Notes: generated by a model not told the origin, from the letters alone. DNA of 41,598 nt from CAYMUL01 sp964393605 (GCA_964393605.1 CAYMUL010000028.1:1-41598); one strand, 5' to 3'; numbered from the stretch's first letter, positions 31,377-41,453 are shown. A program made the numbers and translations.

Positions 31377-33006
31377 TGAATTTTGGTATATCGGAATTAT
31401 GATTCGCACAATTTATTGCCATCGAAATCCATTCGCGAGTTTGTGCGGGATCAATAACTTCATCAACCCACAAACGTGCGGCGGCATATTGCGGTGAACT
31501 CGCAGATTCATATGAAGAAATAACTTCGTGCAATAGTTTCTCTTTTACTTTTTCATCGATTGTTTCCCCCATCTTTTCATGTTGTTTTATTTTTATATCG
31601 AGAAGAACACTACTCGCTTGTTGTCCTCCCATCACCGAAATTTTTGCAGTCGGATATGAAAAGATGAAACGAGGATCATAAGCTTTGCCGCACATTGCAT
31701 AATTGCCGGCGCCAAAACTATTGCCGACAATAATTGTAATTTTAGGAACCGTACTATTTGCAACTGCGTTGACCATTTTTGCGCCGTCTTTAATTATTCC
31801 TCCATGTTCGGCGCGGCTTCCAACCATAAAACCGGTTACATCCTGCAAAAATAAAATTGGAATTTTTCTCTGGTTACAATTCAAAATAAAACGGGTTGCT
31901 TTATCCGCACTGTCGGAATAAATAACTCCGCCAACTTGCATCTCGCCGGAAGCTGATTTTACAACGGTGCGCTGGTTTGCAACAATTCCAACTGCCCAAC
32001 CATCAATTCTTGTGTAACAAGTTATCAATGTTTTGCCGTAACCCGATTTGTATTCATCAATTTCGGAATTATCGACAATGCGTGCAATCAGTTCATTCAT
32101 ATCATATTGCTTGAATGTATCTGTATTCAATAATCCATAAATCTCCGATGGCGAAAAAGAAGGAGGGGAGGATTTTGTCCGATTAAAACCAGAATATTTT
32201 TCATGAAATATTTTTTCAATTGTGCTTCGAATTTTTTTCAAACATTCTTCATCATCTTTAACCGCGTGGTCGGTAACTCCGGAAACATTGGATTGAACTT
32301 TCGCACCGCCGAGACTTTCGTTATCGATAACTTCACCGACTGCGGCTTTTACGAGGTGAGCACCTGCAAGAAATACAGAACCTTCGCCGTCAACTATAAA
32401 TGTTTCATCGCTCATGATTGGAAGATACGCGCCGCCTGCAACGCACGGTCCCATTATTGCGGCAATCTGCGGAATTCCCATCGAAGAAATTTTCGCGTTG
32501 TTTCTAAAAATTCTGCCGAAGTGTTCTTTGTCAGGAAAAATTTCATCTTGCATTGGAAGGAAAACACCGGCACTATCGACGAGGTAAATTATCGGCAAAT
32601 GATTTTCCATACAAATTTCTTGTGCGCGTAAATTCTTTTTGCAAGTCATGGGGAACCACGCGCCTGCTTTTACAGTTGCATCGTTGGCAACGATTACGCA
32701 ATCTCTGTTTTCAACTTTGCCGATGCCTGTTACAACCCCGGCTGATGCGGCTCCGCCGTAGTCTTCATACATTTCAAAAGCGGCAAAAATTCCGAGTTCG
32801 AAAAATTTTGAATCTTTATCAATTAGCTTCGCGATTCTTTCCCGCGCCGTTAATTTTCCTTTTGATTTATGTTTCTCAACGGCTTTAGCACCGCCGCCGA
32901 GTTGAATTGCTTTTCTCTGTTTTTCAAACTTGTGCAAGATTGACTTGTATGCATCTTCGAGAACAAAGTAGCTTTTCGTTTTTATTTCACTTCCGATTTT
33001 TTTCAT
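31354..33006 (-). CDS. Acyl-CoA carboxylase, carboxyltransferase (beta) subunit
   Basis: A 550-residue biotin-dependent carboxyltransferase that moves CO2 from carboxybiotin to an acyl-CoA. KGKLTARERIAKLIDKDS, VDSAGVFLPMQDEIFPDKEH, IAAIMGPCVAGGAYLPIMSD and FLAGAHLVKAAVGE match 3-methylcrotonyl-CoA carboxylase beta best. The biotin carboxylase/BCCP subunit is not in the window. ATG 33006, two bases after the dehydrogenase stop, is preferred to TTG 33012. With the adjacent acyl-CoA dehydrogenase it could act in leucine breakdown, but propionyl- or other acyl-CoA cannot be excluded. Confidence 0.92.
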   Translation of the reverse strand: MKKIGSEIKTKSYFVLEDAYKSILHKFEKQRKAIQLGGGAKAVEKHKSKGKLTARERIAKLIDKDSKFFELGIFAAFEMYEDYGGAASAGVVTGIGKVENRDCVIVANDATVKAGAWFPMTCKKNLRAQEICMENHLPIIYLVDSAGVFLPMQDEIFPDKEHFGRIFRNNAKISSMGIPQIAAIMGPCVAGGAYLPIMSDETFIVDGEGSVFLAGAHLVKAAVGEVIDNESLGGAKVQSNVSGVTDHAVKDDEECLKKIRSTIEKIFHEKYSGFNRTKSSPPSFSPSEIYGLLNTDTFKQYDMNELIARIVDNSEIDEYKSGYGKTLITCYTRIDGWAVGIVANQRTVVKSASGEMQVGGVIYSDSADKATRFILNCNQRKIPILFLQDVTGFMVGSRAEHGGIIKDGAKMVNAVANSTVPKITIIVGNSFGAGNYAMCGKAYDPRFIFSYPTAKISVMGGQQASSVLLDIKIKQHEKMGETIDEKVKEKLLHEVISSYESASSPQYAAARLWVDEVIDPAQTREWISMAINCANHNSDIPKFNVGVIQT

Positions 33007-33008
33007 GT

Positions 33009-34169
33009 TCAACTATTCAACATATTTCTTGCAATAACTACACGCTGGATTTCGGAAGTGCCTTCACCGATTGTTAAAAGTTTAACATCGCGATAGAATT
33101 TTTCAACGGGATAATCTTTTGTGAAGCCGTAACCGCCGAAAATCTGCACAGCTTCGGAAGAACATTTTTCCGCAGTTTCGCTCGCAAAAAGTTTTGCCAT
33201 TGCCGCACTTTGAGCAATATCTTTTCCTGTATCTTTGTCATGTGCCGCTTTATAAGTGAGCAGTCGCGCGGCTTCGATGTTTGTTGCCATATCGGCAAGT
33301 TTAAATTGTATCGCTTGAAATTCATTTAACGATTTATTGAACTGTTTTCTTTCGGCAGAATAGGCGAGTGAAGCATTCAACGCGCCCTGAGCTAATCCGC
33401 AACTTAAAGCGGCAATTGAAATCCTTCCTCCTTCCAAAATTTTCATCGCTTGTTTAAATCCTGTTCCTTCCTGACCAATTAAATTTTCCTGCGGGACAAA
33501 CATATTTTCAAACCAAAGTTCGGATGTATCACTTGCTCGCATTCCGAGTTTGTTTTCCTTTTTACCAACCGTCAATCCCTTAAAATCTTTTTGCAAAATG
33601 AATGCAGAGATGCCTTTTGATTTTTTTTCTTTTTCTGTGAAAGCCATTATCACAAAGGTTTCACCGACCGATCCATGAGTTGTAAAAGTTTTACTTCCAT
33701 TAATTATAAAACCGTTTCCATTTTTTTCTGCAAATGATTTCAAACCGGCGGCATCGCTTCCCGAAAAAGATTCCGTTAATCCCCATGCGCCGATTTTCTT
33801 CCCGCTTGCAAGATCGGGAAGATATTTTTCTTTCTGTTCTTTCGAAGCAAACAGATTAATATGATTAGTACAAAGCCCGTTGTGAGCCGCGACTGACAAG
33901 GCGATTGAAGGATCGACTTTCGCAAGTTCTTCGATGATAATTACAAATTCAACATAACCTAAACCGGCGCCGCCAAATTCTTCGGGAACTAAAACTCCGA
34001 GGAATCCCATCTCTCCGAATTGTTTCATAATTTCTGTAGGGAAAGTTTGCTGTTCATCGAATTCCATCACACGTGGTTTTATGTATTGTTCGGCAAAATC
34101 TTTTACGCTGTCTTTAATTAATTGTTGTTCTTCCGTGAGTTCGATGAAAAACTGTTTTTCGTCACTCAT
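33009..34169 (-). CDS. Acyl-CoA dehydrogenase
   Basis: A 386-residue FAD-dependent dehydrogenase of normal length. The ACAD sequence patterns are complete: GAWGLTESFSGSDAAGLKSF, the middle-domain KENKLGMRASDT, QIFGGYGFTKDYPVEKFYRD, and catalytic Glu369 in GEGTSEIQ. The substrate is not certain; the carboxyltransferase next to it suggests isovaleryl-CoA or another short branched acyl-CoA. Its start overlaps the meaB stop by ATGA. Confidence 0.95.
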   Translation of the reverse strand: MSDEKQFFIELTEEQQLIKDSVKDFAEQYIKPRVMEFDEQQTFPTEIMKQFGEMGFLGVLVPEEFGGAGLGYVEFVIIIEELAKVDPSIALSVAAHNGLCTNHINLFASKEQKEKYLPDLASGKKIGAWGLTESFSGSDAAGLKSFAEKNGNGFIINGSKTFTTHGSVGETFVIMAFTEKEKKSKGISAFILQKDFKGLTVGKKENKLGMRASDTSELWFENMFVPQENLIGQEGTGFKQAMKILEGGRISIAALSCGLAQGALNASLAYSAERKQFNKSLNEFQAIQFKLADMATNIEAARLLTYKAAHDKDTGKDIAQSAAMAKLFASETAEKCSSEAVQIFGGYGFTKDYPVEKFYRDVKLLTIGEGTSEIQRVVIARNMLNS

Positions 34170-35140
34170 TTGTTTTTCCTTTCTGCAAGTTTAGTTTTGA
34201 ATTGCGAAATCATTTTGTTCGCGATGTTGTAAGGGGAGAAGCGATCATTTTCAAATTGGTTTGATGTAACCAGAGATTCAAATTCTTTTCCGCCGTTCCA
34301 AAAATCTTTGATCAATTTTGATTCAACAATTTCTTTTACTCTGTTTTGAAATTTAGAAAATCTGTTTTCGTTTAATCTATTTTTCGAATTCATAAAATCT
34401 TGATGCCGTTGAATTTCTTCGGCAACGTCTTCAATACCTTTATTTTCAGTAGCAACTGTTTTGATGATATTTGGTAGCCAACTTTCCGCATCGTGATCTC
34501 GCATCATTAAAATAGTTTTAATTGCCGAGATTGCTTGTTCAGCACCGGGACGATCGGCTTTGTTCACAATAAAAAAATCTGCAATCTCCATTAAACCGGC
34601 TTTCATTGCTTGCACGGCATCACCAGATTCGGGAACGAGAATTACAATTGTGGTATCCGCCGCTTTCACAATATCGAGTTCGCTCTGCCCGACGCCGACC
34701 GTCTCGAAAATTATAAAATCAAATTCTGCAGCATCGAGGATATCTGCGGCGTCAACTGCACGTTTGCTTAAACCGCCGAGACTTCCTCGCGTTGCCATAC
34801 TTCGAATATAAACTCCTTCATCTCTTCCAATATCATTCATGCGAACTCTATCGCCAAGCAGCGCACCGCCGGTGAATGGACTAGTGGGATCAACTGCAAT
34901 GATGCCGACAGTTTTATTTTGCGCACGATAAAATTTTGTGAGTTGATTCGTGATGCTACTTTTTCCCGCGCCCGGCGGTCCTGTTATTCCAATACGGTAA
35001 GATTTTCCGGTCATCGAAAAAATTTGATCGAGGAATGAATCGGGAAGTTCTTCCGAAGATTCAACAAGCGTAATTGCGCGGGCGATGGCACGTTTGTTCC
35101 TCTTTTTTATTTCTGAAATTAATTTTTCCGCTTGAAGCAT
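34166..35140 (-). CDS. meaB: MeaB/ArgK-family GTPase, mutase chaperone
   Basis: A 324-residue G3E-family GTPase that protects and loads cobalamin-dependent acyl-CoA mutases. Walker A GPPGAGKS at 54-61, GIIAVDPTSPFTGGALLGDR, IRSMATRGSLGGLS, FETVGVGQSELD, and NKADRPGAEQ are diagnostic. No methylmalonyl-CoA mutase gene is seen in the window, so its client lies elsewhere. It fits with the acyl-CoA genes that follow, as in propionate or branched-chain amino-acid metabolism. Confidence 0.93.
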   Translation of the reverse strand: MLQAEKLISEIKKRNKRAIARAITLVESSEELPDSFLDQIFSMTGKSYRIGITGPPGAGKSSITNQLTKFYRAQNKTVGIIAVDPTSPFTGGALLGDRVRMNDIGRDEGVYIRSMATRGSLGGLSKRAVDAADILDAAEFDFIIFETVGVGQSELDIVKAADTTIVILVPESGDAVQAMKAGLMEIADFFIVNKADRPGAEQAISAIKTILMMRDHDAESWLPNIIKTVATENKGIEDVAEEIQRHQDFMNSKNRLNENRFSKFQNRVKEIVESKLIKDFWNGGKEFESLVTSNQFENDRFSPYNIANKMISQFKTKLAERKNK

Positions 35141-35149
35141 TTATATTTT

Positions 35150-35725
35150 TTATTGATACAATTTTTGTTGGTAAATATATTTCTTTACTGCGTCGGAGAC
35201 AAGGAACTGAATCGGTTTTTTGTTTTTAATTCTGTTACGAATTTCAGTTGAACTCAACTCTATGTGCGGCGTTGAAACAAATTCTACAAAGTCAAAAAAT
35301 TTATTTCTTGTTTGTGGATCATCGCTCGATTGGCGGGGAAGAACAACAACGCGCGAAAGTTTCAAAATCTTCTCCGGCTCTTTCCATTTGTGAAAGTCAA
35401 TCATGTTATCGTACCCGATAATCAGTTCGATATCATATTTCTTTTTTTTGAACTCGCGGATAGTATCGATCGTGTAAGAAATTCCTTTTCTCTTTAATTC
35501 GAAATTGGAAGATGAGAAATAGCGGGAATCTTTAATTGCGAGTTTCACCATCTTCATCCTATCCTTTGCAGGTGCGGTCAACTCATCTTGTTTATGCGGC
35601 GCAATGAATGCAGGGATAAAAATTATTTTATCGAGTTGACGAATTTCTTTAACCAGTTCCGCAGTAACCAAATGCCCCATGTGTATCGGGTCGAATGTTC
35701 CGCCGTATAAGCCAATCTTCTTCAA
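35150..35725 (-). CDS. nadD: Nicotinate-nucleotide adenylyltransferase
   Basis: A 191-residue NAD-biosynthesis enzyme that joins nicotinate mononucleotide and ATP. The nucleotidyltransferase motif GGTFDPIHMGHL is at residues 9-20, and SSTEIRNRIK near the end is the second nucleotide-binding motif. PAFIAPHKQDELTAPAKDRM is typical of NadD. It overlaps the upstream gene by four bases and is followed nine bases later by meaB. Confidence 0.95.
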   Translation of the reverse strand: MKKIGLYGGTFDPIHMGHLVTAELVKEIRQLDKIIFIPAFIAPHKQDELTAPAKDRMKMVKLAIKDSRYFSSSNFELKRKGISYTIDTIREFKKKKYDIELIIGYDNMIDFHKWKEPEKILKLSRVVVLPRQSSDDPQTRNKFFDFVEFVSTPHIELSSTEIRNRIKNKKPIQFLVSDAVKKYIYQQKLYQ

Positions 35726-36387
35726 TTTATTTGTTCCTTGTATTCAATGAAGATGTGGGTAAATTCTTCGTGCATATTTTGACTGCAATAAGGGATGCTC
35801 TCTTTTTTCGACAAAAAATCATATAACTTTTTCAATGCTGAAAAATCATTAATCAATTCGTACCCATCCAAACGATAAAAGAGTTTTTCGAGAGAGAGAA
35901 AGTTTTTGTGCATTTTTTTTTCTTTCGAATTGATGTGAAATAAATCGGAGAAAATTTTATCATAATTGTTAAATGCCAAAAAAGTGATATACTTTTCATG
36001 CATGGAATAGATTGCAATATCGTCATCGATTTCGAGCAACGAAAATATTTTTTCTATAAAATCTTTATTCAAACCAAACCCGAAAGGATTAATAAAGAAA
36101 TTCATTTTTATTTCTGAAGATTTTTTTTCAATTGCTTCTTCGGACTCGAGAAAATTAATATTCAGACCGGCGAATTCAGTTTGCTCATCATGAAAATGGA
36201 ATTCATCCTGCGAAAAGAAATTTACTGAATCGTTTCGCAGATAGGATTGAATTATTTCAAGATTATTTTTAGCTAAAGTAGTTTTCAAATGTTCGAAATC
36301 AGATTCGGAAAAAGGATTTAAATTTTTCAATGTAATTTCATTAAAAGAAGAATCGGGATAAATGAAGAAAAAATTTCCTTTACTCAC
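35722..36387 (-). CDS. Uncharacterised soluble protein
   Basis: A 221-residue protein with no signal peptide or membrane helix and no recognised domain. It is rich in Phe, Glu, Asp and Lys, with segments such as FFINPFGFGLNKDFIEKIF and DDDIAIYSMHEKYITFLAF. The gene is squeezed between the PrsW and nadD genes by four-base overlaps at both ends, so it is surely translated as part of the operon. Function unknown. Confidence 0.8.
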   Translation of the reverse strand: MSKGNFFFIYPDSSFNEITLKNLNPFSESDFEHLKTTLAKNNLEIIQSYLRNDSVNFFSQDEFHFHDEQTEFAGLNINFLESEEAIEKKSSEIKMNFFINPFGFGLNKDFIEKIFSLLEIDDDIAIYSMHEKYITFLAFNNYDKIFSDLFHINSKEKKMHKNFLSLEKLFYRLDGYELINDFSALKKLYDFLSKKESIPYCSQNMHEEFTHIFIEYKEQIN

Positions 36388-37340
36388 TCCGAAATTTCCT
36401 TCGGCGTAAAATAGTTTTGAATTTTTTCCCGAAGAAAAATTGCTTCAGATTCATAAAAATTTCGATTCACACCGATAGAGTTTTTCGTCTGCATCTTTCT
36501 GAACGCGAGCGAAATAGCATCACGATAAAATTGTTCGCGGATAGATTCATCAATCCACCCTTTTTCTTTTCTTTCATCGGAAGTGATGATTGATAAAAAT
36601 TTTTCATCGAACAGACCGTTGTTCACTTCTTCGCGCAATTCACGAAGTATCATCCGTTTTTCACCGTAAATAGAAAGAGAGAAAGCCGCCAAAAATAAAA
36701 TTATCGTCCCGATCAAAAACAAAAAACCAATTAAAGTAGTGCTTGTAAAACTGACGCTGAAATTCCATGCGGCGTGAATGAATATTGCAATAGACAAGCC
36801 AATCGGAGGTAAAGTGATTTTAAAAAATATTCCTTTAAATTTCGCGGCACCGAGGAAAGCCCCGAAAACTGCGGTCGAAACGCAATGCATCACCGCAGTG
36901 AAGCCTGTTCGAATCGAAACAATCATTAACCAATTCCCGGGCGAATCGGAATTTGCGATAAAGTAGAAAAAATTTTCGGTCATTCCGAAGCCAAGCCCGA
37001 TGGCACCGCCATAAACTATTCCGTCAGTAACATTATCAAATTTTCTTTTCGCAACTGTGGAGAAGAGAAAAATTCCTTTTGTTATTTCTTCGATAAATGG
37101 TGCGATGACGATAGTATCGAAATGTTCTGCAGTTATCGTGTCGGTAAAAAAATCTTTTAAAAGTGCGTTTAGAAAAAGATTTCCGATGATTGCAAAGAAT
37201 ACTGCGCCGATCGCTCCCCAAAAAAAATTTTTAAGGTAGAGACCTATCGGCTCGGGATCGTACTTATCATACTTGTAAATAAAAACCAGGTAAAGTACGC
37301 TCGGAATAATTGCGGCTAAAAGTGAAGCAAAAATTGGCAT
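36384..37340 (-). CDS. PrsW-family intramembrane protease
   Basis: A 318-residue membrane protein with about seven to eight helices. PrsW motifs: Glu84-Glu85-x2-Lys88 in FIEEITKG, Glu122 in GFGMTENFFYF, His152 in AVMHCVSTAVFG, and His189 in IHAAWN. PrsW proteins cut anti-sigma factors in some bacteria. It is the first gene of the operon. The anti-sigma factor at 13436 is a conceivable client, but nothing in the sequence shows it. Confidence 0.88.
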   Translation of the reverse strand: MPIFASLLAAIIPSVLYLVFIYKYDKYDPEPIGLYLKNFFWGAIGAVFFAIIGNLFLNALLKDFFTDTITAEHFDTIVIAPFIEEITKGIFLFSTVAKRKFDNVTDGIVYGGAIGLGFGMTENFFYFIANSDSPGNWLMIVSIRTGFTAVMHCVSTAVFGAFLGAAKFKGIFFKITLPPIGLSIAIFIHAAWNFSVSFTSTTLIGFLFLIGTIILFLAAFSLSIYGEKRMILRELREEVNNGLFDEKFLSIITSDERKEKGWIDESIREQFYRDAISLAFRKMQTKNSIGVNRNFYESEAIFLREKIQNYFTPKEISE

Positions 37341-37682
37341 AATCTGATGCTCGAATATTAATAAAATTTTCCTTCAAAATTCATTTGGGAAAGAAAAATA
37401 TTTTGCACTAATGGATTAAAGAAAAAGTTGTTACCTGAAACTGATTCATAATTTTAGAACCGGAAAAAATTTGCGAAAGGGAAATTTTAATCTTGTTTGC
37501 AATCACAAAAAAATATTTGGTGAATTAATTGATTGTGATATTTTTGTGCGTGTTTTACCAATATTTCTATAAACCAACTTCACAGAGGAACTTTTCCTTC
37601 AAAGCTTCTTCAAATATCCCGATCTTATCATAGAAATTAACTTATTTAATTAACTATATCATCAAATCAACTAAAGGAAATC
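37341..37682. other. Divergent intergenic region
   Basis: A 342-bp gap between the PrsW operon and the T9SS gene. It holds the promoter at 37516-37546 and AAAGGA before ATG 37683. No TAnnTTTG box was found for the minus-strand operon and no other structure stands out. Confidence 0.6.
37516..37546 (+). promoter_or_regulatory. Bacteroidota-type promoter for the T9SS-exported protein gene
   Basis: TTTG at 37516-37519 is followed after 19 bases by TATTTTTG at 37539-37546, matching the group consensus. The leader to ATG 37683 would be about 130 bases. Confidence 0.68.
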
Positions 37683-40600
37683 ATGATGAAAAAACTCTTC
37701 ATTTACCTTTTTATCTTTCTCGGTACAAGTTTGATTGCACAGCAATCGAGCAACGAGGAAGGTAAAATCTGGTCTCGAGTAAAACCTGACGACAACAATC
37801 TCAAAGGTTTTATTGTGAATGACGGATACAACTATATTCCCTCAAACGTAGGTTTTCAAATTTATAATTTTAAGAGCACACGCGCGACAGTATATCCCAA
37901 CTTCAGACCCTGGCCAACAACAAACACTACACAATCTGAATTAAGTGTCGATGTTCACCCGAACAATTTAAATATAGTCATCGGTTCGGCAAACGCAACC
38001 CCTTCTCCTGTCGGCGGTGTGATTTATGGAACCGGTACATATTGGACATTAAACGGCGGAGCTACTTGGGCAGGAGCCGATGATCCTCCATACGGAAGAA
38101 ACTCCGGCGATCCCGCCGCTGTTATCGGTCTTAATGGTTACTTCAGCGTTGGTTTTATTGATGCAGGAACCAATGACGGCGGGCAGGGTGTTGCAGTCTC
38201 TTCTAACAACGGCGCGACTTGGAGTAGATATGTTGCAGGTCCGCGTCCTGTTTCTTCGGCAGATTTGCTCGATAAAAACCATTTGATGGTTGATAAAAAA
38301 GCTTCTTCACCTTATGTGAATAGACTTTATGCCGCATGGACAAGATTCATTACAGGCGATCCGCACGAGAATGAAATAGAACTAAAATATTCTGCCGATA
38401 ACGGCGCAACGTGGAGTGCATCAAAGTATATTAGCAGCGGCGTTAATGCAGGTAGCCACGATCAAGGTATTAATATACAAACCGGACCTAACGGTCAAGC
38501 ATACGCGGCATGGGCTGTTTATGATAATTGGGGCGCAGGCGTTTATGGCGAAGATGCTATCGGATTTAACACTTCTACCGATGGTGGTGATACTTGGGGA
38601 CCCGGTGTAAGAATTTATTCTGCCGCAAATTTTGGAATCAGAGGAAACATAAAATCTACAAGTATTAGAGTATCAAGTTTCCCATCAATGGCTGTTGATA
38701 GAACCGGCGGTTCGACAAACGGATACATCTATATCACTTTCCCGATGAAAGGTGTTGCTCCAGCAGGTTCCGATCCTGATATAGCACTCATTCGTTCTAC
38801 CGACGGCGGAACGACCTGGTCGGCACCCAAAAGAGTTAACAACGATCCGATGAATAACGGCAAAGATCAATATTATCCATGGATGACTGTCGATCAATCA
38901 ACCGGACATCTTTACGTTTTATTTTATGATAGCCGTAATGTTCATAATGATAGTGCCGAAGTATATTTGGCAAGATCGATTGACGGCGGTAATTCTTTTG
39001 AAAATATTAAAGTCAGCGATGCAAAATTCAAACCGAAAACTATTTCCGGTTTAGCAAGCGGTTATCAAGGTGATTACATCGGTGTTGCCGCACTGAACAA
39101 CACAGTTTATTGCTATTGGATGGAAGACAGAACCGGAATTTATCAAGCATGGATGGCAAAGGTTACTTTCGGTCCGAATCTCGTACATAAAAAATTAACT
39201 AACACCGAAAACCTTACAGGTCCTTATAAAGTCGGCGTTAGAATTGAATCTGCATTACCATTGAATCCGAATCGTTTAAAAGTTTATTGGGGAAGAAATA
39301 GTGCCGGAACGATAACAGATTCGATAACTTTAACTCAAGCAACTGCAGATAGTTTTTATGCGAACATTCCCGGAAACGGAACTCCTTCGCACTATTCATA
39401 TTACATTTATGCGGAAGATTCTACAGGAGGATTTAGTTCTTTACCTGCAGGCGCACCGAACAATTATTATACATTCGAAGCGAACACAGATTTAGTTCCG
39501 CCCGAAATTTCACACTTACCGCTTCCTAATCAATTCAGGGAGACATGGCCTGCTACAGTACATGCAAATGTTACTGACAATATAGGAGTTGACTCCGTTA
39601 AAGTTATTTACCAAACTAACTCAACAAGAGCGGCAGGAAGTTTTTATCTGAACAGAGTTGAAGGTGATCATTTTGCCGGAATATTTAATGTTGATACTTC
39701 AGTTATTGCTGTCGGCGATACAATGAAATACCGCATTGCCGCAAAGGATATTTCAGTTGCAGGTAACTGGGGATATGATCCTTCATCAACAACTTTCCAC
39801 GAATTCGTTTTTAAAGCCGATTCAATTTTCCCTGTGATCGCTCATAATCCGTTGAGAGATCAGGCTAAGGTAAGATGGCCCGCAAAAGTTAAAGCTGTTG
39901 TAAGCGATAACATCGGCGTCGCAAATGTGAAATGTGAATATGCGCTCAATGCAGGCACACCGGCATTCTTTACCCTTACGAATGTGAACGGTGATTTATA
40001 CGAAGGTTATTTCCCGATTGATACTTCTGCTATTGTTGCAGGCGATTCAATTGTTTATCGCATAATTGCCGAAGATAATTCTACAAGCCACAATAAAACC
40101 TTCTTTCCGCAAACAGGTTTCTTGAAATTCAAAATTATCAACACACTCGGAATAATTCTCGTGGTTGATGATGACGTTGCGGTTGAAGGCAGAACTTCAC
40201 CATTCAAAGGCGGCGGACCTGAAATCGAAGTTCAACTCGGTTCTTCTGCAAATTTATTTGCGCAAACTTTGAACGAAGCAGGTTACGTTGTTGACACTGT
40301 TCGCTTCACCAATCTTGATGTCGGAACGCTCGATGGTTATGATGTTGTTATACTTTCTGCAGGACCACGCACAACAGCAATGTTTGATGATCTTGGAAAG
40401 AGAACAGCAATTGTTAATTACACACTCAACGGCGGACGCACTTTAGTTGAGGGAGGCGAAGTTGGATATATTTATCGAAAGTCAGGTACAACCACCGATA
40501 AAGATCCTTTCTTCAGAAGAAATGTTTTACACGATAGCGTTTGGGTGAGTGATGTTACGACAGGTTTATTGAGAAAAATTAGACCGATGCATAGCATCTT

Positions 40601-41447
40601 TAACTCTCCAAATTTTGTTCCGGATTCCTTAACATTTTCTGGAACCGGTTTTGGTCCGCGTGATGCAATGCGTACTACTCCAGGTGAACAAGGTATATTC
40701 AAACTCGCAGGTTGGTATCCTACTTATCTCGATACTGCTGGTATTCTTGCATATTCACCCGGTAATCACCCTGATAGTTTGAGAAATATTTTCTTCACTT
40801 TCTCGGTTTCGAATATTACCAATACTCAAGCCGCAAAAAATTTGATTGAAAATACTTTCCAATTATTTATGAACTGGACGGGATTTGTTCCTGTAGAACT
40901 CGCTTCTTTCTCTGCAAACGTGGACAATAGAAACGTAGTTCTCGGTTGGGAAACCGTAACTGAAAAGAATAACCAGGGCTTTGCAATCGAAAGAAAATTA
41001 GGCGATGGTAATTTTGAAAAAGTCGGTTTCGTTCAAGGTAAAGGAACAACACTCGAAAGAAACAATTACGCATTTATCGATGCAGACCTCAACGAAGGGC
41101 AATATTCATATAGATTAAAACAAATTGATTATGACGGAACTACCTCATATTCAGATGTTGTTGAAATTGAAATTGCACTTCCAAAGGTATTTGCACTCGA
41201 ACAGAACTATCCTAATCCATTCAACCCTTCAACCAAAATAAAATATTCTATTCCGGTTGATGGAGTTGTAACTTTAGAATTGTTCAATGCACTCGGAGAA
41301 AAAATTGCTACTCTCTTTAGCGAAAAGCAAACTGCAGGCAATTATACTTTCGAATTCAATGCATCGAATGTTCCTTCTGGAATTTATTTCTACAAATTAT
41401 CTTCAGTAAATCAAGCGATTACGAAGAAGATGATTTTACTCAAGTAG
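37683..41447 (+). CDS. Secreted BNR/sialidase-fold protein with T9SS type A sorting domain
   Basis: A 1254-residue exported protein. The signal peptide ends SLIAQQ (about residue 21). About 75-500 contain at least six BNR/Asp-box-like motifs (TLNGGATW, SSNNGATW, SADNGATW, STDGGDTW, STDGGTTW, SIDGGNSF), indicating a beta-propeller. Two similar Ig-like modules follow (ISHLPLPNQFRETWPATVHA and IAHNPLRDQAKVRWPAKVKA), then a module starting LVVDDDVAVEGRTSP with DGYDVVILSAG. The end has VELASFSANVDNRNVVLGWE and the sorting domain (QNYPNPFNPSTKIKYSIP ... GIYFYKLSS). A BNR repeat alone does not prove sialidase activity. ATG 37686 is an alternative start. Confidence 0.93.
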   Translation: MMKKLFIYLFIFLGTSLIAQQSSNEEGKIWSRVKPDDNNLKGFIVNDGYNYIPSNVGFQIYNFKSTRATVYPNFRPWPTTNTTQSELSVDVHPNNLNIVIGSANATPSPVGGVIYGTGTYWTLNGGATWAGADDPPYGRNSGDPAAVIGLNGYFSVGFIDAGTNDGGQGVAVSSNNGATWSRYVAGPRPVSSADLLDKNHLMVDKKASSPYVNRLYAAWTRFITGDPHENEIELKYSADNGATWSASKYISSGVNAGSHDQGINIQTGPNGQAYAAWAVYDNWGAGVYGEDAIGFNTSTDGGDTWGPGVRIYSAANFGIRGNIKSTSIRVSSFPSMAVDRTGGSTNGYIYITFPMKGVAPAGSDPDIALIRSTDGGTTWSAPKRVNNDPMNNGKDQYYPWMTVDQSTGHLYVLFYDSRNVHNDSAEVYLARSIDGGNSFENIKVSDAKFKPKTISGLASGYQGDYIGVAALNNTVYCYWMEDRTGIYQAWMAKVTFGPNLVHKKLTNTENLTGPYKVGVRIESALPLNPNRLKVYWGRNSAGTITDSITLTQATADSFYANIPGNGTPSHYSYYIYAEDSTGGFSSLPAGAPNNYYTFEANTDLVPPEISHLPLPNQFRETWPATVHANVTDNIGVDSVKVIYQTNSTRAAGSFYLNRVEGDHFAGIFNVDTSVIAVGDTMKYRIAAKDISVAGNWGYDPSSTTFHEFVFKADSIFPVIAHNPLRDQAKVRWPAKVKAVVSDNIGVANVKCEYALNAGTPAFFTLTNVNGDLYEGYFPIDTSAIVAGDSIVYRIIAEDNSTSHNKTFFPQTGFLKFKIINTLGIILVVDDDVAVEGRTSPFKGGGPEIEVQLGSSANLFAQTLNEAGYVVDTVRFTNLDVGTLDGYDVVILSAGPRTTAMFDDLGKRTAIVNYTLNGGRTLVEGGEVGYIYRKSGTTTDKDPFFRRNVLHDSVWVSDVTTGLLRKIRPMHSIFNSPNFVPDSLTFSGTGFGPRDAMRTTPGEQGIFKLAGWYPTYLDTAGILAYSPGNHPDSLRNIFFTFSVSNITNTQAAKNLIENTFQLFMNWTGFVPVELASFSANVDNRNVVLGWETVTEKNNQGFAIERKLGDGNFEKVGFVQGKGTTLERNNYAFIDADLNEGQYSYRLKQIDYDGTTSYSDVVEIEIALPKVFALEQNYPNPFNPSTKIKYSIPVDGVVTLELFNALGEKIATLFSEKQTAGNYTFEFNASNVPSGIYFYKLSSVNQAITKKMILLK

Positions 41448-41453
41448 AATTCG

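Noticed and set aside
37683..41447. Calling the BNR protein a sialidase
   Set aside because: Asp-box repeats are common in many beta-propellers, and the catalytic Arg triad and FRIP motif of sialidases were not recognised.
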